Shown piece after piece: positions 35,585 to 44,787 of a stretch of 64,000 bases of DNA. The stretch spans positions 1,396,501-1,460,500 of the forward strand of contig NZ_CP120849.1 in assembly GCF_029581355.1 (NCBI RefSeq). The letters run 5' to 3'. The notes beneath the pieces were generated by a model. The model did not search any database. It was not told the DNA's origin and worked only from the letters and a program-made list of their open reading frames with translations. The position numbers and the translations under genes are program-made. The first letter of the stretch is position 1. Each line of letters begins with the position of its first letter. This stretch comes from Parabacteroides chongii. GTDB lineage: Bacteria > Bacteroidota > Bacteroidia > Bacteroidales > Tannerellaceae.

Positions 35585-38500
35585 TTAGAATGTAACTGAT
35601 AAACCAAAACTTATAACTTTATTAGGACCAAAGAATGTTGAACCATCTTCTTTATAATCAGCATCAGCTTCTGGATCAATAGGCTCCTGATATCCAGGTG
35701 TCCATGTAAATAGATTTTCGGCAGTAAGATAACATCTTAATTTTGATATGGAAGCTTTTTGAGTAATTTCTTTCGGAATCGTATAACCTAACTGTATATT
35801 TTTAACTCTGAGATATGCGAAATTCCTTAAATGGAATTCACAAGGACCTGAAGATATTGTTGAGTATTCATTCGCAATCCAGTTATTCTGGGTTAAACGA
35901 GTTTGGTCAGCCCATTTATTCGGATTTGCTTCCGTCCAACGATTTTTATAATTATCTTCTAAAATACCTAGTGAAGCCCTTACTCCAGAGAGATAGTGTC
36001 CTCCTCCATTTCTAAAAGCCCAACGCTCTCCAACACCATTCAAGACTACAGAAAAGTCAAAGTTCTTATATTCAGCACCTAAATTGATACCAAAAATATA
36101 ATGTGGGGTTGTGGTCCTATTATCTGCAACTTTATCATCACTTGTTAACTTTCCGTCACCATCAGTATCAACAAATGCTATATCTCCGGGACGTGTTAAA
36201 GGAGAAATAAATGCATGGTTATCAATTTCTGCCTGATTTACAAATAATCCATTTGTTCGATAGAGGTAAAATGAATTTCTGGCATTTCCTTCTGCATTAT
36301 AAGTATTTCCATTTATTTGAACCAATCCCGAACCGAATTTAGAATCATAAGTACCTATTCCTCCCAAACTTACAATCTTATCACGGGTATCAGACAAGTT
36401 AGCTCCAATATGATATCTAAAGTCACCGATATTATCGCGCCAGTTTATTTCAATCTCGTATCCTCTGTTGTCTATCGTGTATGTATTTTGAATAGGAGCC
36501 TTTGCTCCAAATGTTGACGGAACAACAGGACGCCCAATAATGCCATCTGTACGATCAAAGAAATAATCAAATGATCCGTAAAGCCGATTATTAAAGAAAC
36601 CAAAGTCAACACCCAAATTGGTTGTTGTTTTCTTTTCCCACGATAAACCCAAATGTACAGGATCACCAATTATAGCCATCGAAGATAATCCGTTTCCAAA
36701 TGCAAATTTATCAGATGTTTTAATCTGTGTAGCAAATGGATATAATTCTTCTCCTTGATTTCCCAATTGTCCCCAAGATACACGCAGTTTGAGGTTACTC
36801 AAGAATTCTATATTTTGCATGAATGCTTCCTCTTTCATTCTCCAAGAAGCAGATACTGACGGGAAAAAACCCCAACGCTGCTTAGGAGAAAAACGAGATG
36901 AACCATCATAACGGAAAGTTCCTTCAAAAAGATACTTTTCCTTAAAAGAATATGATAATCGACCAATTAAAGATGCTATAGCCCAATCCGTTGCTTCTGT
37001 ACTTGCTGTAATATCAGCCCCGGTCCCTGTAGATCCTTTAATCTCACGTATCTCATTATTGGGGAATTTATTAGCTGTTGCTGAAATCTTATCATACCGA
37101 TTACTTTCAGATTGAAAACCACCCATAACATAAAGATTGTGATCCTCTCCGAACTTTTTTGTATAATCCAACATAACCAAATTATTCAAATAGGTAGATC
37201 TTTCCCAGTTTTCCGATACCTGGACTTCTGAACGATTATAACCATAAATATCTCCATTCTCATCCTTATAAGGTATTTTTTTCAATAATGTATTATCTGA
37301 ATTAAAAGTCATATTTGTTGCAATAGTATACTTCAATAATAATCCATCGATAATCTTAAATTTAGCACCTATTGACATTCTTAAATTATCAAAGTCATAT
37401 AAACTATTACCCCCCTCTTTTATTAGATATTCAGGATTTGCTCCTAAAGTCGCTTTATTATTATAATCACCATTAGAAAGATAAAATGGGTCAATAGGAG
37501 GATTTAATAAAGCATTTCTCATGAGGGTAAACATATCCCCACCTACAGGTCGCGTAATATTCTCTCTTTGATAAGCTATACTAGAATTGATATCAAATCG
37601 ATCTGTTGGTTTATAATTCAAATTGACAAGTAGATTCCATTTTTCATAATCGTCATTATCAACATGTCCATCCTGAGAAGCGTAACTCCCTGATGCATAA
37701 AAATTAAGTTTCTCATTTCCACCACTTATACTCAAATTATGAGTATGTTGAAGTGCAGACTTCTGAATCCAGTCTGTCCATTGGGATTTAGATGGATAAC
37801 GTGGATCACTACTATTCTCATATTGAGCAATTTGTTCTGTAGTAAAAATATCCGGACTTCCATCTAAACGAGCTGCTTCATTATTAGCCCTCATCCATTC
37901 TGCAGAATTGATAAATTTGTAGTTTCCAAAAGGTATCTTCTGTACACCAACAATTCCTGAATAATTAACGGTAGGAGCTCCAGACGAACCTTTTTTAGTT
38001 GTTATTAAAACAACTCCACCAGTAGCACGTGAACCATAAATAGAAGCCGCAGCGGCATCTTTCAAAACAGATATTTTCTCAATATCATCTGAACTTACAT
38101 TATCTATCTCACTAACTATTCCGTCAATCAAGACAAGAGGAGGATTTTTTGAAAAAGTTCCCATTGAAGCTCCACGAATATCGAATGTTTGGGAACTAAA
38201 CCCTGGACGTCCTGCAGATGAACGAATATTAACACCAGGAGTAATTCCTTGTAATGCCGTTGCAACTTTAGGAACAGACCGATTTTCCAATAAATCAGTA
38301 TTTACAGATGTAACAGCACTTGTCAAACTCTCTTTTTTCTGAGAACCATAACCAACAACCACAATTTCTTCGAGTTTTTGGGTATCTTCCAATAATTTTA
38401 TATTAAATACTGTTTTATTTCCCACTGTAATAACCTGGCTAAGATAGCCAATGAAAGAGATCTGAAGCTGAGCATTATCCGGAACTTTAAGCACAAAGTT

Positions 38501-39013
38501 TCCGTTAATATCAGTCACGGTACCAGTAGTTGTGCCCACAATTGAGATATTTGCACCAATAACCGGATCGCCATTAGCATCGACCACAACTCCCGATATG
38601 TTTTTTTCTTTCTGCTCTATAACTGGATACTCTGATTTTACTTCCTTATACAGTACAACATGTTTATCCTTGATCGTATATTTAATATCCTCTTCCTTAA
38701 ATATTTCATCCAAAATATCCGTAATCAACCTATTTTTAATATTGACAGATATCTTACGATTCACATTCACCTGATTTACATTATAAGTGAAATAAAACGA
38801 ACTTTCTTGTTCTATCATCGACAAAACATTTGCTACTGTCGTATTCTCAACATTCAACGAAAGCTTAGTCGATTGCGAATAAGTAACACTTGCTGTGATT
38901 TGCATTGTACCCAATAATAAAAATAATAAGATACATCTCATAATAAACAGACTTTTTCGGAGCCATGACGATTTATATGTATCACATGGCATACACTTCT
39001 TAGTAAAATTCAT
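35585..39013 (-). CDS. SusC/RagA TonB-dependent transporter with STN domain (PUL B)
   Basis: 1142 aa. A long N-terminal region with a hydrophobic signal (CILLFLLLGTMQITASV) is followed by an STN domain at about 50-130 (LSLNVENTTVANVLSMIEQE, then FYFTYNVNQVNVNRKISVNI), a carboxypeptidase-like domain at about 138-210 (SGVVVDANGDPVIGANI), the EEIVVVGYGSQKK plug start, PPLVLIDGIVSE, and a barrel ending FGLSVTF. The STN domain matches control by the FecR/ECF sigma pair next to it. An alternative start exists at Met25; the first ATG is kept because the leader is similar to that at the left window edge. Confidence 0.95.
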   Translation of the reverse strand: MNFTKKCMPCDTYKSSWLRKSLFIMRCILLFLLLGTMQITASVTYSQSTKLSLNVENTTVANVLSMIEQESSFYFTYNVNQVNVNRKISVNIKNRLITDILDEIFKEEDIKYTIKDKHVVLYKEVKSEYPVIEQKEKNISGVVVDANGDPVIGANISIVGTTTGTVTDINGNFVLKVPDNAQLQISFIGYLSQVITVGNKTVFNIKLLEDTQKLEEIVVVGYGSQKKESLTSAVTSVNTDLLENRSVPKVATALQGITPGVNIRSSAGRPGFSSQTFDIRGASMGTFSKNPPLVLIDGIVSEIDNVSSDDIEKISVLKDAAAASIYGSRATGGVVLITTKKGSSGAPTVNYSGIVGVQKIPFGNYKFINSAEWMRANNEAARLDGSPDIFTTEQIAQYENSSDPRYPSKSQWTDWIQKSALQHTHNLSISGGNEKLNFYASGSYASQDGHVDNDDYEKWNLLVNLNYKPTDRFDINSSIAYQRENITRPVGGDMFTLMRNALLNPPIDPFYLSNGDYNNKATLGANPEYLIKEGGNSLYDFDNLRMSIGAKFKIIDGLLLKYTIATNMTFNSDNTLLKKIPYKDENGDIYGYNRSEVQVSENWERSTYLNNLVMLDYTKKFGEDHNLYVMGGFQSESNRYDKISATANKFPNNEIREIKGSTGTGADITASTEATDWAIASLIGRLSYSFKEKYLFEGTFRYDGSSRFSPKQRWGFFPSVSASWRMKEEAFMQNIEFLSNLKLRVSWGQLGNQGEELYPFATQIKTSDKFAFGNGLSSMAIIGDPVHLGLSWEKKTTTNLGVDFGFFNNRLYGSFDYFFDRTDGIIGRPVVPSTFGAKAPIQNTYTIDNRGYEIEINWRDNIGDFRYHIGANLSDTRDKIVSLGGIGTYDSKFGSGLVQINGNTYNAEGNARNSFYLYRTNGLFVNQAEIDNHAFISPLTRPGDIAFVDTDGDGKLTSDDKVADNRTTTPHYIFGINLGAEYKNFDFSVVLNGVGERWAFRNGGGHYLSGVRASLGILEDNYKNRWTEANPNKWADQTRLTQNNWIANEYSTISSGPCEFHLRNFAYLRVKNIQLGYTIPKEITQKASISKLRCYLTAENLFTWTPGYQEPIDPEADADYKEDGSTFFGPNKVISFGLSVTF

Positions 39014-39026
39014 ACATTTGTAAATG

Positions 39027-39120
39027 ATTAGTTAGTAATAAATTTAGGTTGTCTCTAATGCGTTACTTGCTTAATCCGAACCGGGGGTGTTTGCGGCATC
39101 TTCGGTTCTTCATTTCTTAC
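39027..39120 (+). ncRNA. Putative PUL antisense RNA (DonS-like), locus 3
   Basis: Plus strand: TACATTTG at 39013-39020 is an exact -7 element overlapping the SusC start codon. A hairpin with outer stem 39078-39083/39103-39108 continues inward through several G-U pairs, followed by a T-rich tail. G-U pairs hold only in the plus-strand RNA, because the complementary strand would have A-C mismatches, so the fold favours a plus-strand transcript. The inferred RNA is about 90 nt, antisense to the FecR-SusC gap. The terminator tail is weaker than at the two other loci. Confidence 0.4.
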
Positions 39121-39147
39121 AACATCTAGGTTTTCTCCATAAGCAGC

Positions 39148-40137
39148 TCATTTTAAAGGTTTATAAATCCGTATATGATCGCCCTGGATTTTATAATCCA
39201 ATTTGCGGGTATCTTTCAATAATGTCAGAACCTGATCTATGGTGGCAGTTTCCTTAAACCGACTGGTAAATACTTCTTTTGTAAGTTCCGGATCCTCTAC
39301 TGTTATATGAACATTGAAACGCCGTTCCAAATCAGATACAATATCAGCTAATTGTTTATTTATATAGGCTGCTTCTCCAAGTGTCCATGATTTGGTCAAA
39401 GAGGCGTTGACAGATTTATTCACTATCAAGCCGCCTTTCTTTGAATAGGTCACCTGCTCATTGGGTTTTAGAGTGACTTTATGCTCATTATCATTTGTGG
39501 CAACTTCAACCTTTCCTTCTGCCAAAGTTATGGAAGAAGGCTCCTCATCATATGCTCTTACATTGAACTTCGTACCTAATACTTTTACATGGAGTAAATC
39601 AGCATGAACAACAAACGGTGACTTTTCATTATGGGCGACTTCAAAAAAGCCTTCACCTTCAAGTTTAACATCTCGTTCTTTTGAAGAGAATCGAGCAGGA
39701 TAAGTAAACTTACTATGTGAATTCAACCATACTTTTGTTCCATCAGATAAGGTCAAGGAGACTCTTTGCCCGTTAGGAACTTCCACCATATTCATTGCAA
39801 CCGGTTCTTCCCTTAACTGGTAAAATAAATTAGTACTTAATAATCCTATTAATACGATGGCAGCAGCATACTTTAACCATACTATATAAGCAGAACGTCT
39901 CTGAACTATTTGAACTTTTGTTTCCTTTTCCTGTAATCCGGACATAAAACGAGCATAGGCCATTTCAATTTCTTGTTTGTCAGAAAAGCGCAACTGATCT
40001 TTCAGGCTCCAGATACGTTCCATTTCAAACAACCAATCGGCATTCGCTTGACTGGCTGCAATCCATTGATCAATCTCTTTTATTTCTTCCGGAGTACAAC
40101 GGTGGGTTAAAAATCGTATTAATATATCTTCGTTCAT
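39148..40137 (-). CDS. FecR family anti-sigma factor (PUL B)
   Basis: 329 aa. Cytoplasmic region about 1-85 beginning with LIRFLTHRCTPEEIKEIDQW, membrane segment about 88-104 (YAAAIVLIGLLSTNLFY), FecR domain about 115-210 (VSLTLSDGTKVWLNSHSKFTYP and LGTKFNVRAY), and DUF4974-like domain about 250-325. Relays the SusC signal to the ECF sigma factor encoded 76 bp upstream. Confidence 0.93.
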   Translation of the reverse strand: MNEDILIRFLTHRCTPEEIKEIDQWIAASQANADWLFEMERIWSLKDQLRFSDKQEIEMAYARFMSGLQEKETKVQIVQRRSAYIVWLKYAAAIVLIGLLSTNLFYQLREEPVAMNMVEVPNGQRVSLTLSDGTKVWLNSHSKFTYPARFSSKERDVKLEGEGFFEVAHNEKSPFVVHADLLHVKVLGTKFNVRAYDEEPSSITLAEGKVEVATNDNEHKVTLKPNEQVTYSKKGGLIVNKSVNASLTKSWTLGEAAYINKQLADIVSDLERRFNVHITVEDPELTKEVFTSRFKETATIDQVLTLLKDTRKLDYKIQGDHIRIYKPLK

Positions 40138-40213
40138 ATGTCTTCCTTATTATTTATATAGAAGACAACCGAGAGTATTAAAACTACGTAGTCAAAAACG
40201 AAAAAAGTTCAAA

Positions 40214-40834
40214 TTAATTTATTATTTGAACAAAAGCGATATAAAGTATTAGCAAATCTTTTAAATCCTTCCGAAGGAAAAGTACTGCATTCCGTACATG
40301 GCTCTCCACTGTACGCACTGATATTCCGACCTTTTCTGCAATTTCTTTATGAGACATATCTTCATAATAACACAAACGGAATACCTTTGCTGTTTTTGGT
40401 GGTAATTTCTTCACAGAAGCTTCTATCTGTTCATGAAGGTCCCAGTCTATTACCTGCTTCAGTACATCATTTGAATCAGTCCGATCATTCAAGAATTCAA
40501 TACGAGCCTCAGCTATTCGCACCCTGACCTCATACTCTTCTATAACCATCTGATGTTTCAAATAATTCAGACATCTGTTCTGTACCCATTTAAAAAGGAA
40601 AGATTGTATATTAGCAGCATCTATCAACTTTTTCTGTTCCCAATAAGACGTAAAAACATCCTGTACCAAATCTTTTGCAACGTTTTCATCTACAAAACGG
40701 CAGGCCAAAGCCATAAGTCGCGGATAAAAACATTCGAAAAAAGATTTGAAAGCAGCACGATCCCCTTCTTTTACTTTTTGTATGTCTATTGGTAATTGCA
40801 CAATACATGATTTTTCCGTCTGCAAAATAAACAT
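40214..40834 (-). CDS. ECF RNA polymerase sigma factor (PUL B)
   Basis: 206 aa. Region 2 at about 18-90 (VKEGDRAAFKSFFECFYPRL, then ENVAKDLVQDVFTSYWEQK), region 4 at about 140-195 with MSHKEIAEKVGISVRTVESH as the helix-turn-helix. About 15 residues precede the usual sigma start, so an internal start is possible, although I see no better ATG before region 2. No consensus -7 element was found upstream. Confidence 0.92.
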   Translation of the reverse strand: MFILQTEKSCIVQLPIDIQKVKEGDRAAFKSFFECFYPRLMALACRFVDENVAKDLVQDVFTSYWEQKKLIDAANIQSFLFKWVQNRCLNYLKHQMVIEEYEVRVRIAEARIEFLNDRTDSNDVLKQVIDWDLHEQIEASVKKLPPKTAKVFRLCYYEDMSHKEIAEKVGISVRTVESHVRNAVLFLRKDLKDLLILYIAFVQIIN

Positions 40835-40975
40835 TTATATTTAAACTCTATTCACTATTCCTACATTTATTATTCATTCAATAAAATTTAAGGAAAGAGC
40901 TTTCATTTCTATACACAGAAAAAAATTGCTGATAACATCAACCTTAACCAGGGGTTTCAGCTACATATAAATTTC

Positions 40976-41019
40976 AAAAAAAAAGAAAAACCGTTTACTA
41001 TCATATAGATAATAAACGG
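40976..41019 (-). terminator. Intrinsic terminator of the tRNA-Gln transcript
   Basis: A 12-bp stem with one mismatch (41008-41019 with 40991-41002, loop of 5) is followed on the minus strand by five T, one C and nine T. It lies 16 bp past the tRNA 3' end. Confidence 0.85.
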
Positions 41020-41035
41020 CTCTCTTTTCTGTTTG

Positions 41036-41106
41036 TTGTCTCACGAGGATTCGAACCTCGACAGACAGAACCAAAAACTGTAGTGCTACCATTACACCAT
41101 GAGACA
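41036..41106 (-). tRNA. tRNA-Gln (anticodon UUG)
   Basis: The minus strand folds as a complete cloverleaf: a 7-bp acceptor (41100-41106 with 41037-41043), a D-arm starting TGGTGTAATGGTAGCA, an anticodon loop TTTTGGT with TTG, and a T-arm with GGTTCGAATCC. The CCA end is not encoded, as is usual in this phylum. Length 71 nt including the discriminator base at 41036. Confidence 0.95.
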
Positions 41107-41131
41107 ATCCAGCGCTTTATTTAAAGCGATG

Positions 41132-41162
41132 CAAAGGTAAGAATAAATTCTTACCCTGCAAG
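41132..41162 (-). promoter_or_regulatory. Promoter of tRNA-Gln
   Basis: TACCTTTG (41132-41139) is an exact -7 element and CTTG (41159-41162) sits at exactly 19 bp spacing, matching TTTG in three of four bases. A 9-bp inverted repeat (41136-41144 with 41147-41155) lies between the two boxes. Confidence 0.65.
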
Positions 41163-41253
41163 CATTTTTTCTATTTTTTCTTCCTTATAGGAATATAGCT
41201 ATCGCCATTCCAATCTCCAGCATCTTACACTAATTTGTATTCGAACACTTTTG

Positions 41254-41273
41254 CGTTTGATATATATCAAACG
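41254..41273. repeat. 20-bp perfect palindrome between tyrS and tRNA-Gln
   Basis: CGTTTGATATATATCAAACG is fully self-complementary. It lies 81 bp beyond the tyrS stop and about 115 bp upstream of the tRNA-Gln promoter, in a gap with no protein gene. It could be a regulator binding site or a cruciform-like transcript end. No T tract follows. Confidence 0.6.
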
Positions 41274-41354
41274 AATAAAACACATATATGCTTCTTTCAT
41301 TTGATAATTGTGTTCCTTTCGTTTAATATTGCTGGAACGATTGTTTGTTCAGTA

Positions 41355-42647
41355 TTATTTTGCGATCAACAAATAATAATTCTTTTTACCTCTCTGAACC
41401 AACAGATACTTTTCATCCAACAGAGAAGAACAATCAATAACAGTTTCAGCATCAGCCAATTTCTCTTTGTTAATACTGATACCACCACTCTGTACCAGCT
41501 TACGCATTTCACCTTTAGATGCAAAAACGGCTGCTTTCTCAGTGAACAGGTCGATTGCCTTTACGCCGGCACTCAACTCGTCACGACTGATCTCAAACTG
41601 CGGAACACCATCAAATACGGCCAACAAAGTATCTTCATCGAGCTTCTTCAAAGCTTCAGAAGTAGAGTTACCGAACAAGATATTGGAAGCTTCAACAGCA
41701 GCTTCGTAATCTTCTAGAGAATGAACCATTACAGTGATCTCTTTCGCCAAACGTTTCTGCAAAGGACGAAGATGAGCAGCAGCTGCCTGTTCTTCTTCCA
41801 GGGCAGCGATTTCTTCTTTACTCAGATCCGTAAATATCTTAATATATCTTGCCGCATCCGCATCACTTACATTCAACCAGAACTGGTAGAATTTATAAGG
41901 AGAGGTATAACGACGGTCCAACCACACGTTACCCGATTCTGTCTTACCGAACTTACCACCGTCTGCTTTCGTGATCAACGGACAAGTAAGGGCAAATGCT
42001 TCACCACCTGTTTTACGACGGATCAATTCCGTACCGGTAGTAATGTTACCCCACTGATCGGAACCACCCATCTGCAAACGGCAACCTTCATTCTGATACA
42101 GGAACAGATAATCGTATCCCTGCAATAATTGATAAGAGAACTCAGTGAAGGACATACCTACGCTTGATTCGGAGCTAAGACGCTTCTTTACAGAATCCTT
42201 AGCCATCATATAATTAACAGTCAGGTGTTTACCGATATCACGGATAAAGTTCAGGAATGAATAATCCTTCATCCAGTCATAGTTGTTTACCAACTTGGCT
42301 GCATTAGGAGCATCCGAATCGAAATCCAGGAATTTAGCCAACTGCTTTTTAATACTTTCCTGATTGTGACGAAGTGTTACTTCATCCAGCAGATTACGCT
42401 CTGCCGACTTCATTGAAGGGTCTCCGATCATACCGGTGGCACCACCGACCAGAGCGATAGGACGGTGTCCGGCACGCTGCAAATGCTTCAGCATCATGAC
42501 ACTAACAAGGTGTCCGATATGTAATGAATCGGCCGTCGGGTCAATGCCTACGTACGCAGAAGTCATTTCTTTCTGTAACTGCTCTTCTGTTCCGGGCATC
42601 ATATCATGAATCATGCCCCTCCATCTTAATTCTTCAACAAAATTCAT
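41355..42647 (-). CDS. tyrS: Tyrosyl-tRNA synthetase
   Basis: 430 aa class I synthetase that charges tRNA-Tyr. DSLHIGHL carries the HIGH signature, [11 protein letters not shown] the nucleotide pocket, GGSDQWGN the tyrosine-site region, and KFGKTESG replaces KMSKS as usual for TyrRS. The C-terminal ~70 residues are an S4-like RNA-binding domain ([15 protein letters not shown]). The ATG at 42647 is chosen because the family starts with [11 protein letters not shown]; the further 26 codons upstream run through a simple-repeat tract and a promoter. Confidence 0.96.
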   Translation of the reverse strand: MNFVEELRWRGMIHDMMPGTEEQLQKEMTSAYVGIDPTADSLHIGHLVSVMMLKHLQRAGHRPIALVGGATGMIGDPSMKSAERNLLDEVTLRHNQESIKKQLAKFLDFDSDAPNAAKLVNNYDWMKDYSFLNFIRDIGKHLTVNYMMAKDSVKKRLSSESSVGMSFTEFSYQLLQGYDYLFLYQNEGCRLQMGGSDQWGNITTGTELIRRKTGGEAFALTCPLITKADGGKFGKTESGNVWLDRRYTSPYKFYQFWLNVSDADAARYIKIFTDLSKEEIAALEEEQAAAAHLRPLQKRLAKEITVMVHSLEDYEAAVEASNILFGNSTSEALKKLDEDTLLAVFDGVPQFEISRDELSAGVKAIDLFTEKAAVFASKGEMRKLVQSGGISINKEKLADAETVIDCSSLLDEKYLLVQRGKKNYYLLIAK

Positions 42648-42679
42648 CGTTTTAATTATAGGTTTATATTGAATGCGGG

Positions 42680-42687
42680 CAAAGGTA
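42680..42687 (-). promoter_or_regulatory. -7 element of the tyrS promoter
   Basis: TACCTTTG on the minus strand, 33 bp before the tyrS ATG. The -33 region falls inside a heptad repeat and has no TTTG box. Confidence 0.5.
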
Positions 42688-42695
42688 CGACTTAA

Positions 42696-42727
42696 AATTG
42701 AGAATTGATAATTGACAATTGACAATT
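42696..42727. repeat. Heptad tandem repeat AATTGAN upstream of tyrS
   Basis: Four units of AATTGA(G/T/C) plus AATT run without interruption between the TatD stop (42745) and the tyrS -7 element. Copy number could vary by slipped-strand mispairing. Confidence 0.75.
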
Positions 42728-42744
42728 ATTTGATACAGCAAGGG

Positions 42745-43413
42745 TTAGTATCCCTTGTTCCGGGAATTAACGGATAAAAGAAATACATTCTGTACATTCT
42801 TTTCCAATGTAGCTGTAAGCTCTTCAAGGGATATACACAAAGAGGATGCTATTTTCCGATAAACCGAACGAATATCGATTGCCGCATCATCTGTTTCTGC
42901 AAACAAACGATCCGGCCATGCTGCCTGTAATGCCTGTTGATTGAAATACTCTCCGAAAGACAGGAAAAATTCTTGTTTAAGCAGTTGTTGAGCCAATATG
43001 CCATTTCCACGGAAACCATGAATAATCCAGGGGACACGGGGTTTCATCGATTTCCTCTGCATAATCAATTCATCCCATGCTTTTACGCAATGAATAATAA
43101 GCGGTTTACCGCTCCTTTCCGCCAAAGCAGCCTGCTTTGCAAATACATCCGACTGAATATCCAATGGTGTTTCTGACAATTTATCCAATCCGGCCTCACC
43201 GACAGCTACTACAGAGGGACACAAGACTGCTGACTCCAAACGGAGGAATTGTCCTTGTACATTATTATATATATACCACGGATGGATACCTACCGAACAC
43301 CATTGCCCGGAAAAAGAGTTTTCTTCCTTTTCATTTCCTATAATCCTGTTGATGATTGTAACATCCTCGGGATCGATAGCCGGATGATGCGCATGTATAT
43401 CGTAATAATTCAT
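42745..43413 (-). CDS. TatD family metal-dependent hydrolase
   Basis: 222 aa, shorter than the usual 255-265 aa TatD. It begins YYDIHAHHPA, where HAH supplies the first metal-binding His pair. VGEAGLDK carries the Glu ligand, PLIIHCVKAWDEL the third His, and WIIHGFRGN the fourth; ETDDAAIDI near the end carries the conserved Asp. All ligands appear to be present, so a (deoxy)nuclease-type amidohydrolase is likely. It precedes tyrS and is 3 bp downstream of yidD, in one run with rnpA and hemD. Confidence 0.88.
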   Translation of the reverse strand: MNYYDIHAHHPAIDPEDVTIINRIIGNEKEENSFSGQWCSVGIHPWYIYNNVQGQFLRLESAVLCPSVVAVGEAGLDKLSETPLDIQSDVFAKQAALAERSGKPLIIHCVKAWDELIMQRKSMKPRVPWIIHGFRGNGILAQQLLKQEFFLSFGEYFNQQALQAAWPDRLFAETDDAAIDIRSVYRKIASSLCISLEELTATLEKNVQNVFLLSVNSRNKGY

Positions 43414-43416
43414 AAT

Positions 43417-43638
43417 CTACGGTACGGGATCATATCCGCTTCCCCCCCAGGGATGGCATCGGAGTATACGTTTTACAGCCAAGTAAAGGCCTTTTATTGG
43501 ACCATACTTTTTGAGGGCCTGCACAGCATATTCGGAACAGGTAGGAGTATACCTGCACGAAGCCGGTGTCATAGGTGAGATGCAATATTTATAGAAATAG
43601 ACCGGCAACAGGAGCAGTGCAGTAAAGAATTTCTTCAT
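43417..43638 (-). CDS. yidD: Membrane protein insertion efficiency factor YidD
   Basis: 73 aa. It contains the family core [20 protein letters not shown] followed by [14 protein letters not shown] and the conserved [17 protein letters not shown] tail. Amphipathic membrane-associated protein that assists YidC-dependent insertion. Its ATG shares one base with the rnpA stop (TAATG), the standard rnpA-yidD pairing in bacteria. Confidence 0.95.
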   Translation of the reverse strand: MKKFFTALLLLPVYFYKYCISPMTPASCRYTPTCSEYAVQALKKYGPIKGLYLAVKRILRCHPWGGSGYDPVP

Positions 43639-44024
43639 TATTCTTTTTCGCGCAATATCCGGATCGCTTTCGTCATCGCTTTCTCCATATCCGTAAAAGG
43701 ATGAATCTCTTTATCCACATAAAGGAAAGCAATCAGCATGCGCTTGTTTTTTTCTGTCAACGGATCGATCAGATCGTATTTACGTACCCGGTAGGCTTCA
43801 CGTACCTGACGTTTGATCAGGTTTCGTTTTACGGCACGTTTGAATTTTTTCTTGGGGACGCTGATCAGGATAGAGACAGGAGCAGACATCTCTTCCTCCA
43901 GCGGTAAATAAACGACCCGTAGTGGAAACGCCACAAATGATTGTCCTTTTTCAAATAACAGGTCAATGTAACGTTTCCACGACAGGCGTTCTTCTTTTGA
44001 AAGGGTATACCTTCTATTTTCCAT
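43638..44024 (-). CDS. rnpA: Ribonuclease P protein component
   Basis: 128 aa from the ATG at 44024; the longer frame starts on GTG. The protein subunit of RNase P, needed for tRNA 5' maturation. It has the family hallmark [17 protein letters not shown], binding the RNA, and a [20 protein letters not shown]-terminus. Its start overlaps the hemD stop by 11 bp. The usual neighbour rpmH is not here; in Bacteroidales rnpA often lies next to hemD. Confidence 0.93.
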   Translation of the reverse strand: MENRRYTLSKEERLSWKRYIDLLFEKGQSFVAFPLRVVYLPLEEEMSAPVSILISVPKKKFKRAVKRNLIKRQVREAYRVRKYDLIDPLTEKNKRMLIAFLYVDKEIHPFTDMEKAMTKAIRILREKE

Positions 44025-44787
44025 TCTTTTTGTTTCCACCCAACTCTTTCTTCAGATATAAATCCAAAGCAGCTGTCATTGAAGGAGCTTCAGGTGTGGG
44101 CGCTTCCACATCCAATCGAAGGCCGGCATCCTTAACAGCTTTTGCCGTCGTAGGTCCGAAGCACCCGATTTTGATATCCTCCTGCTTAAAATCCGGGAAA
44201 TTTTTCAACAAAGAAGAAATACCTGAAGGACTAAAAAATACCAACATATCGTAATCGAATTTCTCATCTTTAGCAAATTCGTTACTAACAGTTCTATACA
44301 TAACCGCCTTTACATAGCTGATTTTTTTAGCTTCAAGCAAACTCAACAAATCATCCTTATGCACGTCAGAAACCGGCACCAGATATTTTTCCTTTGCATG
44401 TTTTGCAATAACAGTCACCAGATCTTCAGGCTTTCCAGTCTGACCGAAAAATATTTTACGCTTCCTGTATACAATATACTTCTGAAGGTAAACTGCAATA
44501 GCTTCCGTCATACAGAAATATTTCATTGTTTCCGGAATAGTGACACGTAGTTCTTCACATAAATGGAAAAAGTGGTCAATAGCTGTACGCGCAGTAAAAA
44601 TTACCGCCGAATAGTCCAGAATAGAAATTCTCTGCTGTCTGAACTCTTTGGAAGAAAGAGCTTCAACTTTGATAAAAGGACGGAAGTCGATCTCGACCCC
44701 ATATTTCTCTGCAATGTCGAAATACGGTGACTTCTCGGATGCAGGCTTCGGTTGTGATACCAGCAACTTTTTGATGTTCAATGCCAT
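44014..44787 (-). CDS. hemD: Uroporphyrinogen-III synthase
   Basis: 257 aa. Cyclises hydroxymethylbilane to uroporphyrinogen III in haem/sirohaem synthesis. The family is poorly conserved; support comes from the two-domain length, the segment SAVIFTARTAIDHFFHLCEEL, the conserved VFFSPSGISSLLKNFP and IGCFGPTTAKAVKDAG near the C-terminus. The start overlaps the end of the DUF4271 gene by 10 bp. A -7-like element within the upstream gene could give it an independent promoter. Confidence 0.88.
   Translation of the reverse strand: MALNIKKLLVSQPKPASEKSPYFDIAEKYGVEIDFRPFIKVEALSSKEFRQQRISILDYSAVIFTARTAIDHFFHLCEELRVTIPETMKYFCMTEAIAVYLQKYIVYRKRKIFFGQTGKPEDLVTVIAKHAKEKYLVPVSDVHKDDLLSLLEAKKISYVKAVMYRTVSNEFAKDEKFDYDMLVFFSPSGISSLLKNFPDFKQEDIKIGCFGPTTAKAVKDAGLRLDVEAPTPEAPSMTAALDLYLKKELGGNKKNGK

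Noticed and set aside
35569-35607. Longer SusD start in PUL B
   Set aside because: It begins on TTG, overlaps the SusC stop and precedes a normal lipoprotein signal peptide that starts at 35568.
40835-40975. Promoter for the PUL B sigma gene
   Set aside because: No TAnnTTTG match was found on the minus strand in this stretch, so none is annotated.
42648-42725. Longer TyrS start
   Set aside because: The extra 26 codons cross the heptad repeat and the -7 element, and the family begins at the ATG at 42647.
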